Shown here piece by piece: positions 44,556 through 54,770 of a DNA stretch of 64,000 bases. Position numbers and translations under genes: made by a program. Under the pieces are notes generated by a model. That model searched no databases and had not been told where the DNA came from. It worked only from the letters and a program-made list of their open reading frames with translations. Source of the DNA: Actinomucor elegans (lineage: Eukaryota > Mucoromycota > Mucoromycetes > Mucorales > Mucoraceae); assembly GCA_026027325.1 (NCBI GenBank), contig JAMSLZ010000016.1, positions 124,001 through 188,000 on the forward strand. The letters run 5' to 3'. The stretch's first letter is position 1, and the number at the start of each line of letters is the position of its first letter.

Positions 44556-44563
44556 TCAATTTT
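44556..44563 (-). promoter_or_regulatory. AAAATTGA motif before TDR-4 transposase
   Basis: Minus-strand AAAATTGAATTT 38 bases before ATG 44517. It overlaps the end of the upstream small gene. Confidence 0.4.
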
Positions 44564-44975
44564 TAATATTTTCTATATTTAATAAACTTTTATTTATATA
44601 TGAAAATTCAATTTTAATATTTTCTATATTTTCCAAGAACTTATGATTTCTTTTTGCATAATCTAACCATGATTTAAAATTATAAATTTCTTTAATACTA
44701 ACATATCCTTTTCTTAAACACCAGGATTTGAAATATTCATTTCTAACTTTTTCGTTATCATCTAAAATTGTTTTTATCACTAAATTGGCATGGATATTTG
44801 TATTGTTTTCACCAACATCATAGAAAGGACCACTATATAAAATTTTATCAATATTTTTTATATTTCCAACCCATTGCAGTATTTTCTTGTTTAATATTTC
44901 GGATGATTTATTCTTGACATCTTTTTTTTCAGGATTTAGAGTTAAAACCACAGCATAATAATAGATTTTTTCCAT
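44556..44975 (-). CDS. small Rep/HUH-like protein of TDR element 4
   Basis: 139 aa from ATG 44975 (MEKIYYYAVVLTLNPEKKDV); a further in-frame ATG exists at 45014. Three stretches sit where rolling-circle Rep endonucleases have motifs I-III: VVLTLNP (about 9), NIHANLVIKT (about 60) and WLDYAKRNHK (about 105). The His is single rather than HxH or HUH and the Tyr-Lys spacing is shorter than in CRESS Rep, so catalytic activity is uncertain. A relative, cut short, is in TDR element 2. It precedes the transposase by 38 bases, on the same strand. Confidence 0.65.
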   Translation of the reverse strand: MEKIYYYAVVLTLNPEKKDVKNKSSEILNKKILQWVGNIKNIDKILYSGPFYDVGENNTNIHANLVIKTILDDNEKVRNEYFKSWCLRKGYVSIKEIYNFKSWLDYAKRNHKFLENIENIKIEFSYINKSLLNIENIKN

Positions 44976-45130
44976 TAAATATAATATTGATGTTATTTTA
45001 AAAATAATTCTCAAATATTATAGATACTTTTATATTTTCCAAAATATCATGCCAAGAATTAGATGCCAAGGAAGTTGTTTTTAGATTTCTCAATGTGATT
45101 AAACGCAATGGAAGTCTAAAAATAGGACAA

Positions 45131-45350
45131 GATAAACATTTACAACTACTTAATATTTTTAACTTTCCTAAAAAATCAAGGCATAAATATAATGTTGCCT
45201 TTTTATCCATAAATAAAATGTTGGTTACTTGTTCTATTTTAGAATAAAATTTATTTATATTATTATTTGTATTCAAAAAAATCTATTATTTCCTAATTTT
45301 TTATATATTGTACTATTTTGAACATATTTCTGTAATACTAAATGTTCTTC
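45131..45350 (+). repeat. right terminal direct repeat of TDR element 4
   Basis: Same orientation as 42849-43069; hairpin at 45178-45201. Confidence 0.9.
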
Positions 45351-45782
45351 ACTCTTTCTCTACTGATTTCGAATTCCGTAACGAATCAATAGGAGCTGCG
45401 ATTTTTGATAGCATAGGACAATAGTCTCGTAAGTGTGATACAACACCCATTATGCTTCTTACTTGTTTGGCAGTTTTTGGTATTTTCCATTCATTAATAT
45501 TGGATAGTCGTCGCATATCAATTTTAGTTACACCTTGGCCAACAACAAATCCTAATAGATACACGGATGTTTTAAACCAAGTACACTTCTCTGTATTAAT
45601 ACGTAAGTTTACAAAAGTCAGACGAGTTATGACTTCATTTATTGTCTTGATATGACTTTCTATAGTTTCACTAAAGATTACACAGTCATCGACATAGGTC
45701 TCTACGTCAGGTATATCACCCAATAAGACACGCATACAGTAACAGAATTGGGATGTTAAAAATTTTAATCCAAAAGCAGCAT

Positions 45783-46288
45783 TGTTGTAAACGCTCATAA
45801 TTATATTAATAAGAGAATACTGTACAGATAGAAAATCGTATAGATATCCTTATATATAGCTGCAGAAGTGTATAAAGCATTATTACCAAGAACCAGAATG
45901 TAAATGACTGTATTTGATTATGTTAAAATATCTTTATTTATATATCACTCTGAGCAAGTAGACGCTAATTGATAAATACTATCTCTCACACCAAATATTA
46001 CATTCAATACTATTACCTTTGGATATATTGATCCCGACACTCCTCGCCGCTAATCTTGGTCCGCTCATTTGGTTATTATCCCTGGTCTTCTTTATACGCA
46101 GTCCAACCTTGTTCCTGGCAAATCGTAATATGAATTTAGAATCAAGTACCGACCGAGAAAAAGTATATAAGAGATGCGTTTTATCACCTTTTGACCAGTT
46201 AATCAATTCTTGATCTCTAATAAAAAACTATCCACAGTTTTAAAAGTATTTCTATCTTCCAAAATCTTTATCTACCACCTTTACAACA
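45783..46288 (+). repeat. 5' LTR of gypsy 3
   Basis: 506 bp with TATATAAG about 120 bases before its end as a possible TATA box. The base after the LTR starts TTTTTTAC, not the TGG expected for a tRNA primer site; gypsy 2 has the same word in the same place. Confidence 0.92.
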
Positions 46289-46333
46289 TTTTTTACTTTT
46301 AATTACTGTCCTATTTTCCTTACTTTTATCGAT

Positions 46334-49300
46334 ATGGCTTCCAACAACGTTTCTGGTTCTTCTTCTGCCAACTGTGGTGTTAACCCTGACACCCCCATGT
46401 TTGATGAATCGACCTTGTCAAGCAACCTTGATGAGTTTATCAAGTCTCCTGGTGCTAGTTCTTTGTTGTCTGAGTCGGCTGAGCATGCTGTTGCTGACAT
46501 GACTGACCCACAACTGATTGACACAAATATCGCCGGGCTCCGTGCAGATATTACCCGATACCTTCAAGCGTTTAGTCGTGCTCGTGTAGTCAGAGATGAC
46601 GTAGCGGCTGATGAAGCCTTGTTGGCCCTTGAACGCTCCAAGAGGATGCTCCGTGAGATCCAAGAGTGCAGTTCATTGATCGGTGAGGTTGATCGTGTTA
46701 AGCCACCTACTGGTTTGACATTGAATCGTCGCGACTTGCCCAAGTTCCAACTCTTGACCTCGGCTGTCAAACCTTTTCCAGGTTACGAAGCCTTCGAGTC
46801 TGTTGAGCATTTTTTGAGAGAATTTGAGGATGTAGTTGAGTCTTCTTCCATGTCCATTGATGAGGTGTGGAAGAACTTCTTACCCCTTTGCCTTCCCCAT
46901 GGCGATAAAGCATGGGTGAAAGATGAGCTGAGTAGAGGTTGTACCCTATGGGCAGATGCTCGTAGAGAGTTTAAGAAGCAGCACGGTTCTTCCCTTGTGT
47001 TGAGAAGATATACTGACCTTGTGTTTACCATGGTAATGGAAAACAATGAGTCGGTGGGCGACTATGCTAAGCGTTTTCAAACAGCAATGTTTGATGCAGG
47101 CCTACCTAGAGAGTGTCCTAGAGTAGCTGATCGTTTTTTGGCCTCGCTGACTAAACCTGTTCAGACGCTGATCAGAGTTGCAATGAATTCAGTGAAGGCT
47201 GGATCTTCTGGTGAGAATGCTGAATACACTGTCGATCAAATCGCACAGATTGGTCGTGATATTCTTGGTGACGACCATACGTCGTATAATGAGGCTGTTT
47301 CTCTTCTTCCTGGTGCGCCTGTTGTTGAGCGACGCAAAGAAAAGGCCCCCTATCACCATCATCACAAGAATGCAGCTCGTCGGGTGCAAAAGGCGAGTAA
47401 GGTGGCGAAACCCTTTTCGTGCATCCATCATGGTAACAATGCGACCCATGACACCAAGGATTGTTTTCTCGCTAAGAGAAGAGCTGAACGCCCTCCTTCT
47501 GTGAAGAAGGCGAAGGGTAAAGAGTGTTGGACTTGTGGTGTGTCTCCATGGCGTCCTGGTCATCGTTGTGGTGCTGCTGAAAGCAGTAGTAGCAGTACTG
47601 TCTTGGCTGTGATGCCTGCGGCTTCCTCGAGTGAGAAGTCAATTGAGCAGCAAGTTCAAGAGGACTTGGAGATGGCCGACTCCGAGATTGAGAATCAGAG
47701 CTATCAATGTAAGTACCTGAATGAGAACAAGAAGAGTGACAAATTAAAGGCTAATGACGCATTTAATTTATGTACACCGTTGATTGTAGAGTCTGAACGT
47801 CTCCTGGGACGCGTAGATACAGGAAGTAGTTGTAGCTTTGTTAGTTTGTCTTCTTTGAAGAATAAACTTCATATAAATAAAGTACATAAATTACCTGGTT
47901 CTTATAATTTCTTGTCTCATCAAAATACTGCAAAGAGAATTGGTATCACCGATCCTTTGGAAATAAAGTATGCAAATGGCATTAAGTTCAAACACTCATT
48001 TGAAGTAATGAACTTTAACGACGGATTCGAGTTTGATATTCTTCTTGGCACAGATATTCTTCCCAAAATGAATATCGGATTAACTGGAGTGGCTTTTCGC
48101 ATCAAAGATGATCATGCACATTCTGACGCTGCCTTGAGTGATGAAGCTATTTTTGAAAACTTGAACATTGAACGTGAAAGAAAACATGAACCTGACAATT
48201 CGCCTGCTGGTACGCCTGAGCAAAGAGCAGAGTTCATGAGTATAATTAAAGAATCACTAGAGATTAATCAGAGCATACCCATAACATCTTCATGTCCTTT
48301 GCCTGAATCCATTGTTCGATTACCTACGAAAGAGGGTGCAACGGCGTATAGACGTCAATACCCCATCCCTTATGCATTAAGACCAGTTCTCGATAAGCAA
48401 ATAAAAGAATGGTTGGAAACAGGTACAATCATTCGATCCCGAGTAAACACGTCATTCAACAGTCCATTACTGCTTGTTCCTAAACGTAACAAAGATGGTG
48501 AGATTGTGAGCCATAGAGCGTGTTTAGATGTGAGATCGTTGAATCAAATTCTACCTCCAACATTCAATTTTCCCGTACCTTTGGTTAAGGATATCTTTGA
48601 TAACTTGGCCGGTAAAAAAGTGTTTACAACTTTGGATTTGTCGAATGCATATCATCGATTCAAAGTGGCACCCGAGGATGTACACAAGTTATCGTTTACT
48701 TATAATGGCAATGGCTTTTCCTTTCAAAAAGCGTGCTTTGGAGTGAAAATGCTAACCTCGCAATTTCAAAAGGTCATGGCAACCTTGTTTGAAGGTATTG
48801 ATTGCGTTCAGAACTTCGTGGATGACTGTATTGTTGCCAGTGAAAGTATCGAACAGCATGCAAAAGATGTAAAGTTTGTGATTGACAGATTAAATTCCGC
48901 AAATTTAATCCTGAAAGAATCCAAGTGTTCATGGTTTCAACATTCAGTTCGTATGTTGGGATTTGTAGTGGACGCTTCAGGAGTTCGTGTGGATCAATCA
49001 AAACTTACCAATGTTTCAAAGTGGCCACTTCCAAATAAAAATAAGAAACACATCCAGCAATTTATGGGTTTGGTCAATTACCTGAGAGAATTCGTTCCGA
49101 TGATTTCCAGAGTAGCAGAACCACTCACCAGTTTAGTGAATGCAGAGAATGTGGAAGAGCTGTGGACCGATCGTCACACTAAGAGCTTTGAAACTATCAA
49201 AGAGATTTTGCAGTCGAAGATGATGCTGCATTATCCGGATTTGTCAAAACAGTTTTACGTAGCTACAGACGCATCACTTTATGGTGTCGCGGCAGTGTTG

Positions 49301-51259
49301 TTTCAAAAGAATGAGGCCGGCCAAGATCTTTACATAGGATTTGTATCGAGCTCCTTGTCACCTTCACAACGCCGTTGGAGCACTACTAAAAGAGAATTGT
49401 ATGCAGTCGTGTTAGCATTACTGAAGTTTCGCAAGTATATATGGGGCAAAAAGTTCACTGTATTTACAGATCACAAGGCACTAGTATACTTACATACGCA
49501 AAAGATCGCAAATCCCATGTTAATTGGATGGATCGAGACTCTTCTGGATTTTGATTTTGATGTAGTGCACATCCCCGGTATATTGAACAAATTGCCTGAT
49601 ATTCTGAGCCGTTTGTATTCACCTTTAGAAGATGAAAACAAACTGGTGGAGGATAGTGTTACGAGCAAAATCATCAGACGAAGCCCTAAAAAGAAAGCCA
49701 TCATTAGAAAAAAGCGATTTAGCCGAGATAAAACGATTAACGTACTCGCGACTAAACTAGTTGAAAGAAAAGATGAGCTGACTGACTATATGACTCCTCC
49801 TGAAGAAGAGAGAGATGCTCTGTTGAAAGAAGCGCATGCATTTGGACACTTTGGATCGCAAGCAATTGTGCGAGATTTACATTCACAAGGTCTCCATTGG
49901 GCGAATATCTACGCAGAAGCAAAAGACATTGTTAGTTCGTGTGTTGAATGTCAAAAGCACAACATCAGTAAGAGAGGTTATCACCCATTATCTAATGTTG
50001 TAGCCAACCGACCATTTGATCATATTGCTATCGACTTGGCTGGACCTTTTGACGTAACTGAAGAAGGATATGTTTACATGTTGGTTATAACAGATATTTG
50101 TTCGAAATTCGTTATTCTCAGACCTCTGAAGAACAAACAATCCGATACTGTTGCAAAAGAGTTGGTCAAAGTCTATGGTGATTTTGGTGTTCCACGTATT
50201 TGCCAGTCTGATAATGGTCTAGAGTTCAAGAATGCTGTGATGAACAGTATTTCGAAGAACCTAGGAATTGATAGAAGATACACTACGCCATATCATCCTC
50301 GAGCAAATGGAGCAGCGGAAAATGCAGTTCGTACCGCAACTAACACGTTAAGAAAAATGATGAAGTCAGACAGTCATAGTTGGGCGTATTATCTTCCTAT
50401 CATACAGCTCTGCATGAACCGACACATTAAAGCAAAAACTATGAGTTCTCCCTTCTCCTTGATGTTTGCACGTAGAGTCAACTTACCTGATGACTACGGT
50501 AACGAGAAGAAGTTCAAACTACCCATCGAGTCTATGACCATGCGAGAGTTGGAAGAACGCGTAGATTACATGGATAAGATCGTATTCCCAGCCATCCTCG
50601 AAAGAACTCAGAAGATAAATGAGGAATACAACAAAAAGTTCAATCAAAAGAGTGTTCTTGTCGACATTCCAGTTGGAACGCATGTCATGATCAGATTACA
50701 GAATCGATCTAGTAAGTTAGCTCCGATTTATGAGGGACCTTACACTGTTGTTCGAAGAAATACTGGTGGATCGTATGAACTAAAGGATGAACAGAATGAA
50801 TTATTATCCCGAAACTATGTACCGTCAGAATTGAAAGTCGTTACCCTGGATGAGTCTAGTATCGAAGAAGAATACTACGAAGTCGAAGGTATCCGTGATC
50901 ATCGAGGTGAAGAAGGTCATCGAGAATACTTGATTAAGTGGAAAGGTTATTCTGAGAAAGAAAATACTTGGCAAAAAGCAAGTGATTTCACCGATCCAAC
51001 TATCATTCAACGGTACTGGAATAAGCAAAGAGAATTACGACGTTTAGAGCAAACTAGAGTCGAACAGTCAATTCAAAACTCTGAACCTAACAGACGCAAA
51101 AAAGTTGGAACTTCCAAGATTCCTAAATGCAATGGGAATGAGATGTCAAATGTAGCGATCGAGATGTCGAAAAACAAAAGAGCAAATATTGCAGCCACTA
51201 CGAGTAGAGAAGAGAGAATACTGAATAGACGTTCAAACAAGAAAAGAAAGATAGAATAA
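46334..51259 (+). CDS. gag-pol: chromovirus Gag-Pol polyprotein, intact
   Basis: 1641 aa in one frame, so gag and pol are fused without frameshift. Gag with retrotransposon capsid region (about 100-280); zinc knuckle variant CWTCGVSPWRPGHRC (about 397); protease DTGSS (about 495); RT with FVDDC (about 829); RNase H ATDASLYG ... TDHKAL; integrase zinc region HAFGHFG ... CVECQKH (about 1168-1210) and catalytic IDLAGP, SDNGLEF, NGAAENAV; chromodomain about 1515-1567 (YLIKWKGYSEKENTW); basic tail. Every catalytic residue is in place. The protein processing would rely on its own protease. Confidence 0.95.
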   Translation: MASNNVSGSSSANCGVNPDTPMFDESTLSSNLDEFIKSPGASSLLSESAEHAVADMTDPQLIDTNIAGLRADITRYLQAFSRARVVRDDVAADEALLALERSKRMLREIQECSSLIGEVDRVKPPTGLTLNRRDLPKFQLLTSAVKPFPGYEAFESVEHFLREFEDVVESSSMSIDEVWKNFLPLCLPHGDKAWVKDELSRGCTLWADARREFKKQHGSSLVLRRYTDLVFTMVMENNESVGDYAKRFQTAMFDAGLPRECPRVADRFLASLTKPVQTLIRVAMNSVKAGSSGENAEYTVDQIAQIGRDILGDDHTSYNEAVSLLPGAPVVERRKEKAPYHHHHKNAARRVQKASKVAKPFSCIHHGNNATHDTKDCFLAKRRAERPPSVKKAKGKECWTCGVSPWRPGHRCGAAESSSSSTVLAVMPAASSSEKSIEQQVQEDLEMADSEIENQSYQCKYLNENKKSDKLKANDAFNLCTPLIVESERLLGRVDTGSSCSFVSLSSLKNKLHINKVHKLPGSYNFLSHQNTAKRIGITDPLEIKYANGIKFKHSFEVMNFNDGFEFDILLGTDILPKMNIGLTGVAFRIKDDHAHSDAALSDEAIFENLNIERERKHEPDNSPAGTPEQRAEFMSIIKESLEINQSIPITSSCPLPESIVRLPTKEGATAYRRQYPIPYALRPVLDKQIKEWLETGTIIRSRVNTSFNSPLLLVPKRNKDGEIVSHRACLDVRSLNQILPPTFNFPVPLVKDIFDNLAGKKVFTTLDLSNAYHRFKVAPEDVHKLSFTYNGNGFSFQKACFGVKMLTSQFQKVMATLFEGIDCVQNFVDDCIVASESIEQHAKDVKFVIDRLNSANLILKESKCSWFQHSVRMLGFVVDASGVRVDQSKLTNVSKWPLPNKNKKHIQQFMGLVNYLREFVPMISRVAEPLTSLVNAENVEELWTDRHTKSFETIKEILQSKMMLHYPDLSKQFYVATDASLYGVAAVLFQKNEAGQDLYIGFVSSSLSPSQRRWSTTKRELYAVVLALLKFRKYIWGKKFTVFTDHKALVYLHTQKIANPMLIGWIETLLDFDFDVVHIPGILNKLPDILSRLYSPLEDENKLVEDSVTSKIIRRSPKKKAIIRKKRFSRDKTINVLATKLVERKDELTDYMTPPEEERDALLKEAHAFGHFGSQAIVRDLHSQGLHWANIYAEAKDIVSSCVECQKHNISKRGYHPLSNVVANRPFDHIAIDLAGPFDVTEEGYVYMLVITDICSKFVILRPLKNKQSDTVAKELVKVYGDFGVPRICQSDNGLEFKNAVMNSISKNLGIDRRYTTPYHPRANGAAENAVRTATNTLRKMMKSDSHSWAYYLPIIQLCMNRHIKAKTMSSPFSLMFARRVNLPDDYGNEKKFKLPIESMTMRELEERVDYMDKIVFPAILERTQKINEEYNKKFNQKSVLVDIPVGTHVMIRLQNRSSKLAPIYEGPYTVVRRNTGGSYELKDEQNELLSRNYVPSELKVVTLDESSIEEEYYEVEGIRDHRGEEGHREYLIKWKGYSEKENTWQKASDFTDPTIIQRYWNKQRELRRLEQTRVEQSIQNSEPNRRKKVGTSKIPKCNGNEMSNVAIEMSKNKRANIAATTSREERILNRRSNKKRKIE

Positions 51260-51442
51260 GTAGGCAAGTTATGAAACAAGAACCAAGAAAAGCCACGATG
51301 CAAGAAAAGACCCTGAATTGGTGCGTAAAAGGAGGTATACCTGAGCGTGTTAATCAAAACTCAGCCGCATGAATGTACTATTTGGTGGAACTGACGCACT
51401 TGCCGAATCAATACAAGTTTGTTTGATTCTGGTGGAGGATAA

Positions 51443-51948
51443 TGTTGTAAACGCTCATAATTATATTAATAAGAGAATACTGTACAGATAGAAAATCGTA
51501 TAGATATCCTTATATATAGCTGCAGAAGTGTATAAAGCATTATTACCAAGAACCAGAATGTAAATGACTGTATTTGATTATGTTAAAATATCTTTATTTA
51601 TATATCACTCTGAGCAAGTAGACGCTAATTGATAAATACTATCTCTCACACCAAATATTACATTCAATACTATTACCTTTGGATATATTGATCCCGACAC
51701 TCCTCGCCGCTAATCTTGGTCCGCTCATTTGGTTATTATCCCTGGTCTTCTTTATACGCAGTCCAACCTTGTTCCTGGCAAATCGTAATATGAATTTAGA
51801 ATCAAGTACCGACCGAGAAAAAGTATATAAGAGATGCGTTTTATCACCTTTTGACCAGTTAATCAATTCTTGATCTCTAATAAAAAACTATCCACAGTTT
51901 TAAAAGTATTTCTATCTTCCAAAATCTTTATCTACCACCTTTACAACA
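51443..51948 (+). repeat. 3' LTR of gypsy 3
   Basis: Apparently identical to 45783-46288; preceded by the purine-rich GGTGGAGGATAA. Confidence 0.92.
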
Positions 51949-54468
51949 AGCATGATTCCATTCATAATTTTTATGATTAAAAGAGAAGTTTAAATATTTA
52001 CGTGATGACTCGGCTACTTCGAACGAAAAATAGGCTTGCCGCAGGTCAATTTTGCTAATAATTTTACCCCTCGAGGCAACGGAATTGAATATGTCCTGAA
52101 TTTTTGGGACAGCAAAGTTATGTTGATTGTCATCTGTCAAAGCCGCATTGATCTTTCTTAGATCGCAGCATACCCTCAGCTTGGTAGCTTTATTATTCTC
52201 GTCTTTCTTTGGCACAACAAGTAATGGTGAGTGATAATACGGTGATGGTTTTGCTTCAGCAACTATTCCATCTTTTAGCCATCCTTGTAATTGTTTTTCT
52301 ATTTCAGCGTGCGCTTTAGTGGTTAAAGGGTATTGACGTACGTAGCAGTTTGCGTCACTTTTCAACTTGATGTTTACTTGAGATTCCTTCATAGTACATA
52401 CTGCATTTGACTTAATATTTGTGTTACACGTCAATGCGTTTTTAATAGCGTCCATATAGGTGGATCGTTCATCAGGGTTGCCATAATCAGCATCCTCAGG
52501 GTTAATCTCGTTTTTATCATCATAATTGACGTTTTCAAACTGTAGATCTTCTTTATTGCTTTCTTCTTTGGGCCATTTATAAGCGACATTGGCAAGGTAT
52601 ACACCCATTTTGCTAAGTATGTCTCGACCTAATAATACGTCAAAGCTAGTTGACATTACATCGTTGAATTCTACAACTTCAAAAGCATGTTTAAAACGAA
52701 GATCATCACGGTAGCGCACAGACATAGGCTCAGTCTGTCCTATTCTTTTAGTTTTATTGCTACCATCCTTATTATCATTCATAGTTAGAAAATTTAGATA
52801 GCCTGTTGTATTACATATATCAATATTATTAAACTCTTTATTAATAATATATTTATTGATGCAGGATATATCACTTCCTGGATCACACAACCCTACAAGC
52901 TTCTTGTTTCCTATAATAATAGGTGTGATTAGATTAAAGCCATCATCATTTACAGGAGGTACATCATATTTACATTCATACTGTTCGTCCTCCATGGCTC
53001 TTTTAAAGCATTTAGCTTCATTGCTATTATTACTAGTCTTCCTAATCGAAAGTACGACCGGGTTACCAGCCTTATAGTTGCGGTACTCATCACATGTGTG
53101 TCCGCGAAACCAATCCTTGTTACAAAATCTACAAGGCTTATTACCAAAGGCCTTTCTTGGTACATTCTTACTAGACCCAAAAAAACGTTTACTCGGCGCC
53201 TCTAGCTTAGCAGCAGGTTTTATACTACCGGTATCATTATACTTGAGTTTTTTAAATAAAGTAGGCATAGTAGCAGCAGCATCATCCTTGCGTTTCTGCT
53301 TGCCCATGTAGATAGATGACCTCTTATTATTGGCATTGGTTTCCTTGGCATAGTTGTTGAAACCAGAAGAAGAAGCAGCAGACAGTGTTCCCCAGGTTTC
53401 TTATCACCATACACATGGTTAGCAGCGTTGGTCACTTCATCAACTAACCATTCTTGCTTGTCACCGTATAATGACAATAGCACAGCACTAATCTGCACTT
53501 GCCAATTCTCCGGAAAGCCATACATAAAAGTGTCAGAGAGAGTCTTGTCAAGTTTAGAGTAACCAGCTTCACCAGCAGCTCTTCCAAAACGTGCAGCATA
53601 CTCGTTCGCCGTTTCATTAAGACGCATCTTCATAGTCATAACCTCTCGTTTTGCCAAAAGTCTGGTATGCGTGTTATGAAAACGTTTTTCAAACTGCTTC
53701 TTGGCCTGTCCCCAAGTATTACATTTGAGCAAGACATCCTTCAACCAGTCGTGGTGTTCATCACCAAGAGCAACAGGAACATAATAGCGCCATACCGAAT
53801 CAATTGTCTTACCAGTGGACATAACAGTCTTCTCAAAGGCACGAAGAAAATGCTCCACAGTATCATATGCAGGTTCTGATGGAAAAGGCTTGTTTACTGT
53901 ACCTTTAAGCTGCATCTTTGGTACATCACGAGTTGACAACTTGAGGCCTGCATCAGACGATACAGAAGATCCCGAGCCAGTTGCATTGGCTTTAACAGTG
54001 ATAACAGAAGAAGATCCAATTTTAAGCGTCTGCTTAAATACAGTAATTGCCTTATTTAACTTCTCTATTCTATTTAATATAATATCACCATTGTTAGTTT
54101 CAGTGTCGCCAGCGATAACCTGATCAAGGTAAGGGCCAGAATACTCTTCAATTAATCGATCCCGTTCTTCAATCAAAGCTACCAGAGCTTCGCCACGATT
54201 ACGGTTTACAGTCATCGGAGCAGCTTCGGACTCAACAGATTCCTTGTCACCGATGCATACAGGAATATCAGCTTGATGATTCACCTCATCAGCGTTATGA
54301 GCAGGAATATCAGTGCAGTAGCGGCAACAGTAGCAGGAGCAATGGGCGTAGTATCAACAGTAGGAGCAGCAGGACCAAGCGACAATTTTTCCATGATTGG
54401 AGTGGTGGCAGTAGAATTGCTAGTATCAGACATTGCTTGAGAAAAGTGATTTGCTTTAATTGTAAAAA

Positions 54469-54765
54469 ATGTTATAAAAAATATATAAAAACGTTATAAG
54501 AATACAATTAAAATCCTTCTAATGGTTTATTGTGTAGAAAGGTAAAAGATGATTCTTAGTTAACTGAACTTCTTTAGATATAAAATCAGGCTCTATATAT
54601 ATTATTGTCGGGTATATAATTAGTAGTATATACAAAGACCTCGGATGCAGAATTATATTGTTTGTACAAGACGGTTGCTGAGATATATTTGTTAATGGAG
54701 TACATTATGATGATGATTATGTTTTAAGACGGAACTTATTATGTGCGAGATCTTAGTTCAGCACA
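54469..54765 (-). repeat. 5' LTR of gypsy 2 (uninterrupted)
   Basis: 297 bp, followed by the CAAGG duplication. Serves as the empty-site reference for TDR element 1. Confidence 0.92.
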
Positions 54766-54770
54766 CAAGG

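Larger units (their letters stand above)
42849..45350 (-). mobile_element. TDR transposon 4 (in pol of gypsy 2), two genes, intact
   Basis: Flanked by ACT (42846-42848, 45351-45353). Direct repeats 42849-43069 and 45131-45350 (221/220 bp). Ends GATAAACATTTA and, inverted, GAAGAACATTTA. Two minus-strand genes: a small Rep-like gene (44975-44556), then the chromodomain transposase (44517-43081). Confidence 0.92.
45783..51948 (+). mobile_element. Ty3/gypsy chromovirus, copy 3, complete and young
   Basis: Two 506-bp LTRs (45783-46288, 51443-51948) that look identical, TGTTGTAAACGC ... CTTTACAACA, flanked by the 5-bp duplication AGCAT. One intact open frame. It is inserted in pol of gypsy 2 in the opposite orientation. 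Confidence 0.95.
40780..54433 (-). pseudogene. gag-pol: chromovirus gag-pol (gypsy 2), split twice and frameshifted
   Basis: Parts 54433-51949, 45782-45351 and 42848-40780. Gag starts MSDTSNSTATTPIMEKL; frameshifts near 54310 and 53400. Zinc module CRFCNKDWFRGHTC; protease motif DPGSD (Pro for the usual Thr); RT with YVDDC at about 45690; RNase H CCDASVYG; integrase HFGIDS ... CKECAQH, SFDLLGP, SDNGREF, NGAAENAV; chromodomain YEVEEIRNHR ... YLVKWIGYG; basic tail. Removing gypsy 3 with one AGCAT and TDR element 4 with one ACT rejoins the frame exactly (SVEKEWTQLHTDHF at the second joint). Confidence 0.9.
31461..54765 (-). mobile_element. Ty3/gypsy chromovirus, copy 2, heavily invaded
   Basis: LTRs with TGTTATAAAAA / TTCAGCACA ends at both sides and the 5-bp duplication CAAGG (31456-31460, 54766-54770) show a complete insertion on the minus strand. 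Four insertions split it: a TDR element in the 3' LTR, a TDR element in pol, gypsy 3 in pol, and further elements nested in the first. Confidence 0.92.

Noticed and set aside
45015..45276. 92-aa minus-strand frame in TDR element 4
   Set aside because: Half lies in the terminal repeat and there is no counterpart of its other half in element 2.
46019..46213. 64-aa frame present in both LTRs of gypsy 3
   Set aside because: Identical because the LTRs are identical; no motif and no start context.
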